Shown here: in pieces, positions 8,840 through 17,570 of the stretch
How positions within the stretch are numbered: position 1 is the first letter of the stretch
How the letters are laid out: every line of letters starts with the position of its first letter
NCBI RefSeq assembly: GCF_004118635.1
Contig: NZ_SDGU01000005.1
Span: 82,247 to 146,246, forward strand
Direction of reading: 5' to 3'
DNA length: 64,000 nt
Source of the DNA: Chlorobaculum sp. 24CR
Lineage (GTDB): Bacteria > Bacteroidota > Chlorobiia > Chlorobiales > Chlorobiaceae
Program-made: the position numbers and the translations under genes
Notes under the pieces: generated by a model
Databases searched by the model: none
What the model was told of the DNA's origin: nothing
What the model saw: the letters and a program-made list of their open reading frames with translations, nothing else

Positions 8840-8851
8840 CGACGACTTATT

Positions 8852-9178
8852 TCAGATATTGCGTTGCTTGTCCTTGAGTTTTTTGAGCTGTCTCTCCAGC
8901 ACATCGAGACAACTGTCAATTGCCTGTTCGTAGGTCGGAGCCGACTCTCTGGCCACGAAATCGTGCTGTGGCACATGAACGGTGATTTCGGCCATCTTGT
9001 TCTGCTCGTGATCGTTTTTCTGGTGATCGAGAATGACATGACAGTTGAGCGCACCCGAATAGAACTTCGAAAGCCCCGAAGCCGCATCACGCGCGTACTC
9101 TTCTATGCCGCCGTGATTGTTGGAATGACGAAGAGTGACCTTGACGGAAACCGCATCACTGGTAACTGAGTTTGTCAT
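8852..9178 (-). CDS. hpf: Ribosome hibernation promoting factor / YfiA family, short form
   Basis: The protein has 108 residues. The ATG at 9178 is chosen because AGGGAGG lies 5-10 bases upstream. The frame opens 17 codons earlier without a ribosome site. The S30AE fold is seen in the order beta strand (VKVTLRHSNNHGGIEEYARDAAS), helix, then HVILDHQKN and MAEITVHVPQHDFVARE, and a final helix with the family pattern YEQAIDSCLDVLERQLKKLKDK. Short HPF binds the decoding site of idle ribosomes. The long C-terminal dimerising domain is absent. It lies between the recombinase gene and hprK on the same strand, with a palindrome before hprK. Confidence 0.88.
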   Translation of the reverse strand: MTNSVTSDAVSVKVTLRHSNNHGGIEEYARDAASGLSKFYSGALNCHVILDHQKNDHEQNKMAEITVHVPQHDFVARESAPTYEQAIDSCLDVLERQLKKLKDKQRNI

Positions 9179-9274
9179 ACCTGCCTCCCTTGAAAGAGTT
9201 GAAATACCTTGAAAGAACGGGGCCGACATCGCTCATGCCTGTCTGGCGGGCACATGCCGGTCATTACCAAAAAA

Positions 9275-10285
9275 TCAGGCTCTCGGATGCGCTTTGGCGT
9301 ACGCCTCCTTCAGCCTGTTGAATGTCACATGGGTGTAAAGCTCCGTGGTCGTCAGGCTGCTGTGGCCCAGCATTTCGCTGACGCTTTTCAAGTCCGCGCC
9401 GCCGTTGAGCATGTGTGTCGCAAAAGTGTGCCGGAGCATGTGGGGATTTTTCCTTTCCGATTCGGTGACCGCTGAGAGATAACGCTTTGTCATTCTCTGC
9501 ACAAGCATGGGATATATCTGTCTGCCTTTTGCCGTAACGAAGACTCTTGAAGCCTCGCCGACCCCCTCTTCTGATATTCTAAAGAAGTTTCGCCGGACTT
9601 CAAAATAATTTCTGAGCGCCACGGCGGCGGGTTCTCCGAGTGGCACGATCCGCTGTTTGCGCCCCTTTCCGGTAACTTTCAGAAAGCCGTGCACAAAATC
9701 GACATCGGCGTTTTCCAGGCCGGTCACCTCCGACAGGCGCAGGCCGCAGCCATAGAGCACTTCAAGCACCGCGCGGTCTCTGGCGAACTCGAACTTCCGC
9801 GCTTCACCCTTCTGTCCCTCTTCTCTGCCGACACTCTGTTGAGATGACGGCGGAGGCTGGTCAAAAAGCCTCGAAGCCTCGTCTTCGCTCAGAAAGTCGG
9901 GCATTTTCCGGTCGAGCCTCGGCGTCATGACCAGTGAAAGCGGCGAGCGCTCGATTCTGCCGGTGTCGAGCAGATATCGGTAAAAGCTTTTGATCGAGGC
10001 GAGCTTGCGCGCGATCGAACGAGGCTTGATGCCGCTGTCGAAGAGGTGGCCCATGAAACGCCTGACATCGGGGACTTCGACCAGCTCCGGATCGACGGCG
10101 GACATTGCTTCGAGCCCACTCTCCTGTTTCAGAAACCCGAAAAACTGGATAAGGTCGGTGGAGTAAGCCGTCACCGTTTTGGGGGAAACGTTGCGAGCCG
10201 ATTGGAGATGCGCGAGAAACTCGTCGAGCCACCGGCAATCGGCGGAACTCTTTTGTGCGGATTGACTGGAACTGCTTCTCTTCAT
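9275..10285 (-). CDS. Tyrosine recombinase, XerC/XerD family
   Basis: The protein has 336 residues, longer than the usual ~300. The N-terminal SAM-like core-binding domain contains FLAHLQSARNVSPKTVTAYS. The catalytic domain has the Arg in YGCGLRLSEV, the Lys in VTGKGRKQRIVPLG, the HxxR box HMLRHTFATHML, a later His in LGHSSLTTTELY and the nucleophile Tyr in that last motif. So all catalytic residues are present. The extra length is a Ser/Gln/Glu/Lys-rich insert near residues 145-165. It probably resolves chromosome dimers at dif. Whether it is XerC or XerD cannot be settled here. Its start overlaps the preceding gene's stop by four bases. Confidence 0.92.
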   Translation of the reverse strand: MKRSSSSQSAQKSSADCRWLDEFLAHLQSARNVSPKTVTAYSTDLIQFFGFLKQESGLEAMSAVDPELVEVPDVRRFMGHLFDSGIKPRSIARKLASIKSFYRYLLDTGRIERSPLSLVMTPRLDRKMPDFLSEDEASRLFDQPPPSSQQSVGREEGQKGEARKFEFARDRAVLEVLYGCGLRLSEVTGLENADVDFVHGFLKVTGKGRKQRIVPLGEPAAVALRNYFEVRRNFFRISEEGVGEASRVFVTAKGRQIYPMLVQRMTKRYLSAVTESERKNPHMLRHTFATHMLNGGADLKSVSEMLGHSSLTTTELYTHVTFNRLKEAYAKAHPRA

Positions 10286-11121
10286 GAAACTTCGAGGCTG
10301 ACGAGCACCTCTCGCTCTTTGATGTAATACAATCGTTTGTCCTTCATCAGAAAACCGTTGAAAACCGGCATCGGTTCCCCGGCGGCCATCACGGCCTCAT
10401 GGACAAGGCGATCACCTGCGCGGACGCTCAGCGTAGCGACCCAGCCGGGAACACCCTCCGCGCCGCTCTTCATCCGATGGCGCACGGTGACGCTCGTCGC
10501 GCCGAGGGCGATGCGCTCGACGTGGCCTGCCTCGTCGAGCGCGGCATCGGGAAGCAGAATGCCCTGCCACGCCTCTTCGCTTTGCGCCGCGTCGCGGAGC
10601 TGGTTGGGGCGCTCGTGCGCCGTGCCGAAGTGTTCGAGTTCGCGCCCGGTCTCAGGATCGACGAGCCAGTAGTCCCGCTCCGGAAAACCCGCGAAGACGA
10701 GTGACCGATACGTGAGTAACGCATCGCCGAGATTTGCGGTGAAGACCAGATCGGGACGGCTCCACGCGACGCGGCCCGCAGCCAGATCAACCGCCCAGAT
10801 GCCCTGATGCTCCGGGCTGCCCGGCTGGTAGGTGTGACAGAAAAGCAGGCCACCGTGAACCGTTTCGAGTCCGATCATCCAGCCGTCTCCAACCAGAACC
10901 TCGTCTTCGCCACTCTTGTGAGTCAGCACGAAATCGTCGCACAGCACGCGGCCCGTGGACGCTTCGAGGCAAAAGAGCGAGGCCTTGCGCTGCTCCGGAA
11001 AGCGCTTGATGCCCATCACCGTATCGTTGCCGAACATCAGTTGCCAGACAAGAGCGCCGTTGCCGCCGCTCCACGACCACTGCTTTCCGGCTTCTGGCTG
11101 CCCTGAAACTTCAGTGTTCAT
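10282..11121 (-). CDS. Conserved unknown protein, propeller-like (possibly DUF4905)
   Basis: The protein has 279 residues with no signal peptide or membrane span. It is rich in Trp, Gly and beta-strand patterns, with repeated units such as GKQWSWSGGNGALVWQLMF, GIWAVDLAAGRVAWSRPDL and YWLVDPETGRELEHF. The form 'value, WxVDxxTGRxxW' recalls PQQ-type beta-propeller blades. It may belong to DUF4905, a family I recall from Bacteroidota and Chlorobi, but that is memory and not a search. It overlaps the methyltransferase gene before it and the recombinase gene after it by four bases each, so the three are translationally coupled. Function is unknown. Confidence 0.7.
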   Translation of the reverse strand: MNTEVSGQPEAGKQWSWSGGNGALVWQLMFGNDTVMGIKRFPEQRKASLFCLEASTGRVLCDDFVLTHKSGEDEVLVGDGWMIGLETVHGGLLFCHTYQPGSPEHQGIWAVDLAAGRVAWSRPDLVFTANLGDALLTYRSLVFAGFPERDYWLVDPETGRELEHFGTAHERPNQLRDAAQSEEAWQGILLPDAALDEAGHVERIALGATSVTVRHRMKSGAEGVPGWVATLSVRAGDRLVHEAVMAAGEPMPVFNGFLMKDKRLYYIKEREVLVSLEVS

Positions 11122-11852
11122 ACCTTCGCCCGTTGCAGTTTGTAAATCGTCACGGCCACGGTCTGGTCGCCATCGGCGTCGAACATGCGCGTCTCTGCGA
11201 CTTCGAATCCATTCTCGTGCACCAGTTCGAGAAACTGATCGGCAAGCCGCCGCCTCGGATCGGCGATGTACGCCGAGCCGCCCGGAGCCAGCAGGGCGTT
11301 GATGGCCGTAACGATGGGCAGCAGATTGAGCCGCTCGTAGAGCACGTCGGCAGCAATGACGGCATCGAACTTCTCGTCCCCCTTGACCAGACGCCAGTCG
11401 AGGCGGCAGGTATCGAGCTGCACGCGATTTTTCAGCGCGTTGAAGGCGACGAACTTCAGCGCCTCGGTCGAGTAATCGGTGCAGAGCACACGCGCGCCGG
11501 TTTTGGCGGCGGCGATGCTCGCCATGCCGACCCCGGCTCCGAGTTCGAGCACCGACTTTCCCGCCAGCTCCCCGGTCTGTACGATCTGGCGGGAGAGCGT
11601 CACGGCAGCGGGCCAGATTTCCGCCCAGTAGGGCATCTGTTCATCCTTCACGAACGCTGCAGGATCAATGCGATCAAGGAGTGCGTAACTGTCGAGCACG
11701 GAGAGAAAGGTAAAATCGCTCTGGCCGAAGCGGTGCGAGACCTCCCGCAGATCGTACTCGGCGACAAGCTCCGCTCGCAGGCGGGCCAGTTCATCGTCGA
11801 TAGCCGCATCCAGGCGACCCATCACCGGCACGGTATATCTTTCAAAAGGCAT
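11118..11852 (-). CDS. Class I SAM-dependent methyltransferase (lysine-methyltransferase-like)
   Basis: The protein has 244 residues. Motif I is VLELGAGVGMASIAAAKTGA near residue 100, with acidic motif II TDYSTEAL and motif IV FDAVIAADVLYE. The order and the MPYWAEIWPAAVTLSR lead-in resemble the METTL/Methyltransf_16 group, which methylates lysines of proteins such as ETF-beta or ribosomal proteins. The target here is unknown. It is the first gene of the tight minus-strand set ending at the TPR gene, and its promoter must lie in 11853-12051, shared divergently with queF. Confidence 0.82.
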   Translation of the reverse strand: MPFERYTVPVMGRLDAAIDDELARLRAELVAEYDLREVSHRFGQSDFTFLSVLDSYALLDRIDPAAFVKDEQMPYWAEIWPAAVTLSRQIVQTGELAGKSVLELGAGVGMASIAAAKTGARVLCTDYSTEALKFVAFNALKNRVQLDTCRLDWRLVKGDEKFDAVIAADVLYERLNLLPIVTAINALLAPGGSAYIADPRRRLADQFLELVHENGFEVAETRMFDADGDQTVAVTIYKLQRAKV

Positions 11853-12051
11853 GGATTGTACTCAAAATTGCAAAGATTGAGACGAAGCTAAAAACTTGCC
11901 GGACACCCCGATTGCCGCGTTCTCCCGGCAACTGTCGGGACTCACTCGAACCGCTCAAGACACTTTTTAGAGTCGCCCTGTCATGAAAGTCACTTCCGTT
12001 TTCTATTTTGCAGCGCTATCGCGAACCACTTCAACCCACACCGCAAAACCC

Positions 12052-12405
12052 ATGAACAAAGAGATCATCGAAGTTTTCGACAACACCTGGCCCGGCAGGG
12101 ACTACACCATCGAGATCGTCAACCCCGAATTCACCTCGGTCTGCCCCAAAACCGGCCTGCCGGACTTCGGCACGATCACGATCAACTACGTACCCGACAA
12201 AAGCTGCATCGAGTTGAAGTCACTCAAATACTACTTCCTCGAATTCCGCAACGCCGGAATCTTCTACGAAAATATCACCAACAGGATTCTCGACGACCTG
12301 GTCGAAGCCTGCCAGCCAAAGAGGATGACCGTCAAAACCGACTGGAACGCCAGGGGCGGCATCACCGAAACGGTCACCGTAAGCTACAGCAAAAGCGAAG
12401 AGTAA
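12052..12405 (+). CDS. queF: NADPH-dependent 7-cyano-7-deazaguanine (preQ0) reductase
   Basis: The protein has 117 residues, the short bacterial QueF form. It reduces preQ0 to preQ1 in queuosine biosynthesis. The catalytic Cys (C31) and Asp (D38) are in SVCPKTGLPDFG, and the substrate motif ELKSLKYYFLEFRN follows. I use ATG 12052 (MNKEIIEVF). The frame opens 23 codons earlier, but that extension has no family likeness. The ribosome site is weak for both. No preQ1 riboswitch was recognised upstream. No other que gene is nearby. Confidence 0.93.
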   Translation: MNKEIIEVFDNTWPGRDYTIEIVNPEFTSVCPKTGLPDFGTITINYVPDKSCIELKSLKYYFLEFRNAGIFYENITNRILDDLVEACQPKRMTVKTDWNARGGITETVTVSYSKSEE

Positions 12406-12422
12406 CCCCCACCAATGCAGAA

Positions 12423-12442
12423 CGCCCCGGAAATCCGGGGCG
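12423..12442. terminator. GC-rich hairpin between convergent queF and pscC
   Basis: CGCCCCGGA and TCCGGGGCG pair almost perfectly with a tiny loop. There is no clear T run on either side. It sits between two convergent gene ends, so a two-way terminator is the simplest reading. Confidence 0.55.
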
Positions 12443-12481
12443 CTGCTGAGATGAAACCTCTGTTCTGAATTCCGCAGGGAA

Positions 12482-13102
12482 TCAGTACTTCTCCTGAAGC
12501 CAGGTTCCGATGGTATTGATTTCTTCCGCGGTTATGCCAGAACCAGGGAACTCCTGCATTCTCTTGACGATAAGCCTGACCTGACCAGTTTTCTTGAACT
12601 TGGTGCGAAAAGCGTCAGCGACAGAACCAAGGGTATGGCACTTGTTGCACTTTGCATCGGTCAGCTTCTCGGCTGCGGCGAAATCGAAATCAGCCGGAAC
12701 CGGAGGGAGATCGCTCGTTGCAGCCGGCTTGTTGAGGAATTCGCTGAGTTGCTCGACGCTGCGGATGGACTTTCCGTCCAACGTAGTGGTACGTCCTCCC
12801 TCCCAGTAAAACCTGAGGCTGAAGAACATCACCATGACGATCACGAAAATGCTCAGTGGGAAGCTCAGGAACCACTTGTCGCTGATGGCTCCGGACATCT
12901 TGCCAAGACCCATGATAATGAGAGAAGCGCAGAAAATGAGGAGGAACCATCCCATGAATGACTTCAGCGGAACCAGAGCAGGAATAGAATTCGGCGCCGG
13001 AATATAGCCGGTCAGGAAAGAAACAGCAAAAAACAAGGTTCCCATTAAGACAGCCCCGATTATTGCCAAAGCAATAAGCTTACCGTTTGACTTTTTGTCC
13101 AT
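12482..13102 (-). CDS. pscC: Photosynthetic reaction centre cytochrome c-551 (cytochrome cz), P840 complex
   Basis: The protein has 206 residues. Three membrane helices fill the N-terminal half (about residues 8-31, 48-66 and 76-97), with a periplasmic class I cytochrome c domain after them. The single haem site is CNKCH at C152, C155 and H156, and a likely axial Met is M182 (KRMQEF). This arrangement is particular to green sulfur bacteria. PscC carries electrons from the cytochrome bc/menaquinol side to the photo-oxidised P840 special pair. It is transcribed away from ppc, so a photosystem gene and a carbon-fixation gene share one control region. Confidence 0.95.
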   Translation of the reverse strand: MDKKSNGKLIALAIIGAVLMGTLFFAVSFLTGYIPAPNSIPALVPLKSFMGWFLLIFCASLIIMGLGKMSGAISDKWFLSFPLSIFVIVMVMFFSLRFYWEGGRTTTLDGKSIRSVEQLSEFLNKPAATSDLPPVPADFDFAAAEKLTDAKCNKCHTLGSVADAFRTKFKKTGQVRLIVKRMQEFPGSGITAEEINTIGTWLQEKY

Positions 13103-13148
13103 GACAGGTAATGGATTAGGTGTTAGCCGCTTTCAAGATTTATTGAGA

Positions 13149-13177
13149 AAGATAAACATTATTGACAAAGAGGACAA
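13149..13177 (-). promoter_or_regulatory. Candidate sigma-70-type promoter of pscC
   Basis: On the minus strand TTGTCC (13172-13177) and TATCTT (13149-13154) are separated by 17 bases, about 45 bases before the pscC start. This rests on pattern reading only. Confidence 0.35.
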
Positions 13178-13310
13178 ACATTTAAACCTAAAAAGCGTCA
13201 AACATTATCGAGCATCCCGCCCGTCGTGAATTTGGCATTTTGCTTGCAGCCGCGCGATACGTAAGTTTCATGGCAGTCTTCGCCATTGACCAACCAGGAT
13301 CCCCCGTACC

Positions 13311-16076
13311 ATGATCACCTCAACGACCAGCGTCGTCGATTTCGACAAAGCCGCACTCGATTTCCGTTACCTGCTCGACTGCTTCATCGAGGTGCTGAAC
13401 AGTCTCGGCCAGGAGGCGCTCGCCCAACACATCGGCGGCGAGAGCAACGCGCCGATCAGGGAGTTCAGCCAGGCCGAACGCGCCATCCAGGCCTGGTCGA
13501 TCGTGTTCCAGCTCCTCAACATGGCCGAGGAAAACTCCGCGTCGCAATACCGCCGCCGCCTCGAATCGACCGAGGGGGTCGAGTCACTCAGCGGCCTCTG
13601 GGGCGAGGCGTTGCGCCACCTGAAAAACCTCGGCGTCACCGAAGCCGAGATCGCCGCCGAGCTTCCCGAAATCGAGGTCGAGCCAACCCTCACGGCGCAT
13701 CCGACCGAAGCCAAGCGCCGCACCGTGCTCGAACAGCACCGCGAGCTGTACCTGTTGCTCGTCAAGCGCGAGAACCGCATGTGGACGCCCGCCGAGCGCG
13801 ACAAAATCCGCGCCGACATCAAGGTGGTGCTCGAACGGCTCTGGCGCACCGGCGAAATCCTGTTCGAAAAACCCGAAGTGAGCACCGAGCGGCAGAACGT
13901 GCTGCACTACCTGCACACCATCTTTCCCGACATTCTGCCCATTCTCGACAGCCGCCTCGAAAAGGCGTGGGCCGTGGCGGGATTCGACCCGGCAATCACC
14001 GCCGATCCGCGCAACCTGCCGCGCCTGAGCTTCGGAAGCTGGGTCGGCGGCGACCGCGACGGCCATCCGCTCGTCACCGCCGAAACCACGCGAGAGACGC
14101 TCCGGGAGATGCGCCGCCATGCCATTGTGCTCGTTCGCAGCCAGCTCGAATGGCTCGCCTCCATGCTCAGCCTATCGGGCCGCTTCCAGTCCCCCTCCGG
14201 AGCTATGGAGGAACGCATGGAGACGATGCGCCACAAACTCGGCGATGACGGGTTGACGGCCTTCGAGCGGAACCTGCACGAGCCGTGGCGGCAGTTCGTC
14301 AATCTCATGATCGAGGCTCTTCCCGACGAGAGGGCGACGCCGCTCGACGGAACAACGGAATCCGGGCGCTACTGTTACCACCGCCACGCCGAGCTGCTCG
14401 CCGACCTGGAGCTGATGATGAGTTCGCTCACGGCCATCGACGCGCGGAACATCGCGCTTGGCGACGTCGCGCCGGTCTATCGCATCGTGCAGACCTTCGG
14501 CTTTCACCTCGGACGGCTCGACATCCGCCAGAACAGCCGCTTCCACGACCTGGCCCTTTCGCAGCTCATGACGGCGGCGGGCCTCGACGGCAAGGGCTTT
14601 CCCGAATGGAGCGAAGAGGTGCGTCTCGCGTTCCTCGACCGGGAACTGCTCTCGCCTCGCCCCTTCACCCACCCCGACATGCACACCGGCCCGGAGGCCG
14701 AAACCGTGCTTGCCTGCTACCGGGTACTCTTCGACCACTACCGGCAGTTCGGCCCCGACGGCATCGGCTCGCTGATCGTCAGCATGACGCGCAACCTCTC
14801 CGACCTGCTGGTCGTTTATCTCTTCGCCCGCGAGGTCGGCCTCATGACGCCGCACGGCGACGGCGACGCCTGCCCGATTCCGGTGGTGCCGCTCTTCGAG
14901 ACCATCGACGACCTCGAACGCAGCCACGACATCCTCGACCGCTTCCTCGCGCACCCGGTCACCCGTCGCAGCATCGCCTTGCAACAGGAGCTGCACGGAC
15001 GAAAGAAGCCGGTGCAGCAGGTGATGGTCGGCTACAGCGACAGCAACAAAGACGGCGGCATCGTCACCAGCCTCTGGAGCCTCTACCGCTCCGAGGAGCG
15101 GCTGATCGAAGCGGGCCGCAAGCACGGCGTCGATGTGCTCTTCTTCCACGGACGAGGCGGCAGCATCAGCCGCGGGGCCGGGCCGACCCACCGCTTCATC
15201 CGGGCGCAGCCGCACGGCTCACTCGACGCCGGACTCCGCGTCACCGAGCAGGGCGAAACCATTTCGCAAAAGTACGCCAACCGCATCAGCGCGGCGTATA
15301 ATCTCGAACTCTTCCTGGCAGGAGTCGCCGAAGCGCGGCTCGACCACCGCAAGGAGGGCTACCGCCCGCACCCGCTCGAAAAGGTGATGGACACGCTCGC
15401 CCACAGCAGCAACAAAGCCTACCGGCAGCTCATCGAAGCCGACGGGCTGATCGACTTCTTCCGCCAGGCCACGCCGATCGACATCATCGAATCGAGCCGC
15501 ATCGGCTCGCGCCCCGCCCGTCGCACCGGGCGGCAAAGCCTCGAAGACCTCCGCGCCATTCCGTGGGTCTTCAGCTGGAACCAGGCCCGCTTCGGCATCT
15601 CCGGATGGTACGGCGCAGGCACGGCGCTCGAAGAGCTTCGCGCCACCGATCCCGAAACCTTCGAGGTGATGCGCAAAAGCGACTTCTCCTGGGCGCCGTT
15701 CCACTATATTATAAACAACATCGCCACCAGCATATTGTCGGTCGATCCGTGGATCATGGAGCAATACGCCGCGCTGGTGGAGGATCGAGCCATCCGCGAA
15801 AACCTGCTCGGCATGATCCAGGCCGAATACCTCCGCACGATGCGCCTGATCGAGCTGATCTACGGCGGCCCGCTCAGGGAGAAGCACTTCAACGTTTACC
15901 GCTTCATCGAAACCCGCCAGGAGGGCCTCGGCAAACTGCACCGCTTGCAAATCGACCTGCTCAAAAGCTGGCGAGCCGCCAAAGCCAGCGGCGACGAAGA
16001 GCTGGCCGATTCGCTGCTCCCCGAACTGCTGCTCACGGTGAACGCCATATCGGGAGGATTGCGGACGACGGGGTGA
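13311..16076 (+). CDS. ppc: Phosphoenolpyruvate carboxylase
   Basis: The protein has 921 residues, full length. It carboxylates PEP to oxaloacetate, feeding the reductive TCA cycle. The catalytic His lies in PTLTAHPTEAKRR near residue 131. The glycine-rich PEP loop is FHGRGGSISRGAGPTHRF, the metal and bicarbonate region is GYSDSNKDGG, and the C-terminal FNVYRFIETRQEGLGKLHRL precedes a final Thr-Gly in place of the usual NTG end. Residue-level allosteric control cannot be judged by eye. It is divergent from pscC with about 208 bases between. Confidence 0.96.
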   Translation: MITSTTSVVDFDKAALDFRYLLDCFIEVLNSLGQEALAQHIGGESNAPIREFSQAERAIQAWSIVFQLLNMAEENSASQYRRRLESTEGVESLSGLWGEALRHLKNLGVTEAEIAAELPEIEVEPTLTAHPTEAKRRTVLEQHRELYLLLVKRENRMWTPAERDKIRADIKVVLERLWRTGEILFEKPEVSTERQNVLHYLHTIFPDILPILDSRLEKAWAVAGFDPAITADPRNLPRLSFGSWVGGDRDGHPLVTAETTRETLREMRRHAIVLVRSQLEWLASMLSLSGRFQSPSGAMEERMETMRHKLGDDGLTAFERNLHEPWRQFVNLMIEALPDERATPLDGTTESGRYCYHRHAELLADLELMMSSLTAIDARNIALGDVAPVYRIVQTFGFHLGRLDIRQNSRFHDLALSQLMTAAGLDGKGFPEWSEEVRLAFLDRELLSPRPFTHPDMHTGPEAETVLACYRVLFDHYRQFGPDGIGSLIVSMTRNLSDLLVVYLFAREVGLMTPHGDGDACPIPVVPLFETIDDLERSHDILDRFLAHPVTRRSIALQQELHGRKKPVQQVMVGYSDSNKDGGIVTSLWSLYRSEERLIEAGRKHGVDVLFFHGRGGSISRGAGPTHRFIRAQPHGSLDAGLRVTEQGETISQKYANRISAAYNLELFLAGVAEARLDHRKEGYRPHPLEKVMDTLAHSSNKAYRQLIEADGLIDFFRQATPIDIIESSRIGSRPARRTGRQSLEDLRAIPWVFSWNQARFGISGWYGAGTALEELRATDPETFEVMRKSDFSWAPFHYIINNIATSILSVDPWIMEQYAALVEDRAIRENLLGMIQAEYLRTMRLIELIYGGPLREKHFNVYRFIETRQEGLGKLHRLQIDLLKSWRAAKASGDEELADSLLPELLLTVNAISGGLRTTG

Positions 16077-16371
16077 AAAGAGCCTTGCCGGGCAAGCATT
16101 GAGCAATCCGGATACTCCAACCACAACTTCGGCATCGCCTTCGACATTGGCGTATTCGAGGGAAACAAATATCTGCCGGACTCGCCCAAATCACAAGGCC
16201 GTCGGCACGTTGGGAGTGGACTTGGGACTCGAATGGGGAGGAAACTGGAAAACCATCGTTGACCAGCCCCACTATCAGCTCCGGCCCGACTGGGCGAAAG
16301 AGATGCCCGAAAAGCAGATGCTCGCCGAACTGCGCAACAGGCACAATAGCGGAGGCGGCGATTACGTATAG
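16077..16371 (+). pseudogene. Broken M15-type peptidoglycan peptidase (CwlK-like), 3' remnant with frameshift
   Basis: Directly after ppc one frame reads EQSGYSNHNFGIAFDIGVF, then GNKYLPDSPK, and then loses its way. The next frame takes up at about 16194 with HKAVGTLGVDLGLEWGGNWK, VDQPHYQLRPDW and a stop at 16371. Together these are the C-terminal half of a D,D/L,D-carboxypeptidase of the VanY/CwlK group, with the zinc ligands His (SNHNFGIAFDI) and His (QPHYQL). A one-base loss near 16187-16197 explains the shift, and the 5' half of the gene is missing. No start codon or ribosome site suits it, so it is a decayed remnant. Confidence 0.8.
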
Positions 16372-16506
16372 CTGAACCGAGCGTCAAGCTGTCCGGCCAG
16401 CTCGGTGGGTTGGCCAAGACAGGTTGGCGGAAAGGTGGGAGGGGGGGGAACTGGCCGCTGGATCGCCCACAAACTCAACTCTTGGGCGATCAGACTGACT
16501 GAAAGA

Positions 16507-17067
16507 TTATGTCTGACTCGAAAACCCCAAGTCTTTGAATAGAGCATTGATAGATTCAGTGATTCGATTTATGACAGCCATATAGCCCTCACTTTTCGAT
16601 GCAAGCACTTCAGGTGCAGGATCATCAGACGCAAGCCAAAGTTCCATGTTCGAGCCCAGAGATAGTTGATAGCACAAGCGTTCAAAGACTGCGCGGGACG
16701 TCTCGGAGAGAAAGATCAGGTTTTCATCCAATAACGTTTCGATTTCGTTCCAGTGGCTGTTTATGGACTTGTTGTCGTTTGCATCAAGCTGATCTGGACG
16801 AGGAGAAAACTCACCTCCTTGTTCTGCACTCACGTGAGCATTGCAATATCGCTGAAGAGAAACCAGACGCTTTTGGATCAATTTGAAGGCGGCAAGTCGC
16901 TCCGAATATAGGATGTCAGTACGTTTCCATTCTGACTTGACCTCTTCAAGCTTTTTGTCATACTCGTGCTTGATGGAACCTTCAATACGTGACTTTGCCC
17001 AGTAACCAAAAACGGAATTCACTGCCGCAACAACAGCACCAATTGATAGAAGGTCGGAGATGTCCAT
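16507..17067 (-). CDS. Unknown protein with N-terminal membrane anchor and coiled coil
   Basis: The protein has 186 residues. A hydrophobic N-terminus (LLSIGAVVAAVNSVFGYWA, residues 5-23) is followed by a charged helix likely to form a coiled coil (HEYDKKLEEVKSEWKRTD), then a helical body. I do not recognise the family. Similar anchor-plus-helix proteins are scattered in mobile DNA. Its codons are more AT-rich than those of the core genes on each side, and it sits next to a broken gene, so recent acquisition is likely. No neighbour gives a clue to its work. Confidence 0.55.
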   Translation of the reverse strand: MDISDLLSIGAVVAAVNSVFGYWAKSRIEGSIKHEYDKKLEEVKSEWKRTDILYSERLAAFKLIQKRLVSLQRYCNAHVSAEQGGEFSPRPDQLDANDNKSINSHWNEIETLLDENLIFLSETSRAVFERLCYQLSLGSNMELWLASDDPAPEVLASKSEGYMAVINRITESINALFKDLGFSSQT

Positions 17068-17570
17068 AAAACCTTACAATATTTAGACTGATCTGCCTAT
17101 TTCAGGAAATGAAGAAAGGCTCTTTCTGCATAAGACAACCTCAAAATCATAATCGCAAATCAGCCATTTAATTTATAAACAACTTAAATGGATTAACAAC
17201 CACTTATTAATCCAGCAGTCATCCCACCACCAAAATCATTGACACCTGCTCCGTATCGACCCAATACCAGTATCTTTCCATGAACATGTGTCAGTTTATC
17301 GCCATTTTACTTCGTTTAATACCATTGAATAACCGTCGTTGCTCTTTCGTAAGAGGACGGCCACAAGAGCCGTCCCTACAGTTATGAACGACAGATTTTG
17401 CCGAAGAAAATCATGTTCATTATCCGTGTGCGGTATCGATCCTGATACAGGAGGCTCGCAAAGCGGAATTCACCGTATTTTTCCGTATAATCAGGCAAGA
17501 GCGGCGGTTATCCCCTTACCCTTTGTGACCGGCGCTGGCAGTGAATCAACCCCTACTCATTGTCTCATAT
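17068..17570. other. AT-rich intergenic stretch with one repeat copy, no gene seen
   Basis: About 500 bases separate the unknown membrane protein from comM. The left 270 are AT-rich without a convincing frame. A copy of the covarying hairpin repeat lies at 17354-17380. The open frame at 17339-17632 has no ribosome site and no recognisable product. Confidence 0.5.
17354..17380 (+). repeat. Covarying palindromic repeat, copy 1
   Basis: GGACGG and CCGTCC stems enclose CCACAAGAG, ending in CCTACA. It has the same border and loop style as the copies at 19205, 52129, 52187, 52306, 55057 and 58942. Confidence 0.75.

Noticed and set aside
11853..12051. preQ1 riboswitch upstream of queF
   Set aside because: No preQ1-I, II or III core pattern could be found by eye.
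13286..14248. Plus-strand frame rich in Arg and Pro in another phase of ppc
   Set aside because: ppc has full motifs in its own phase. This is a composition artefact.
16434..16450. G-run as phase-variable tract or quadruplex
   Set aside because: It lies outside any gene in decayed sequence, with too few separate G-tracts for a firm call.
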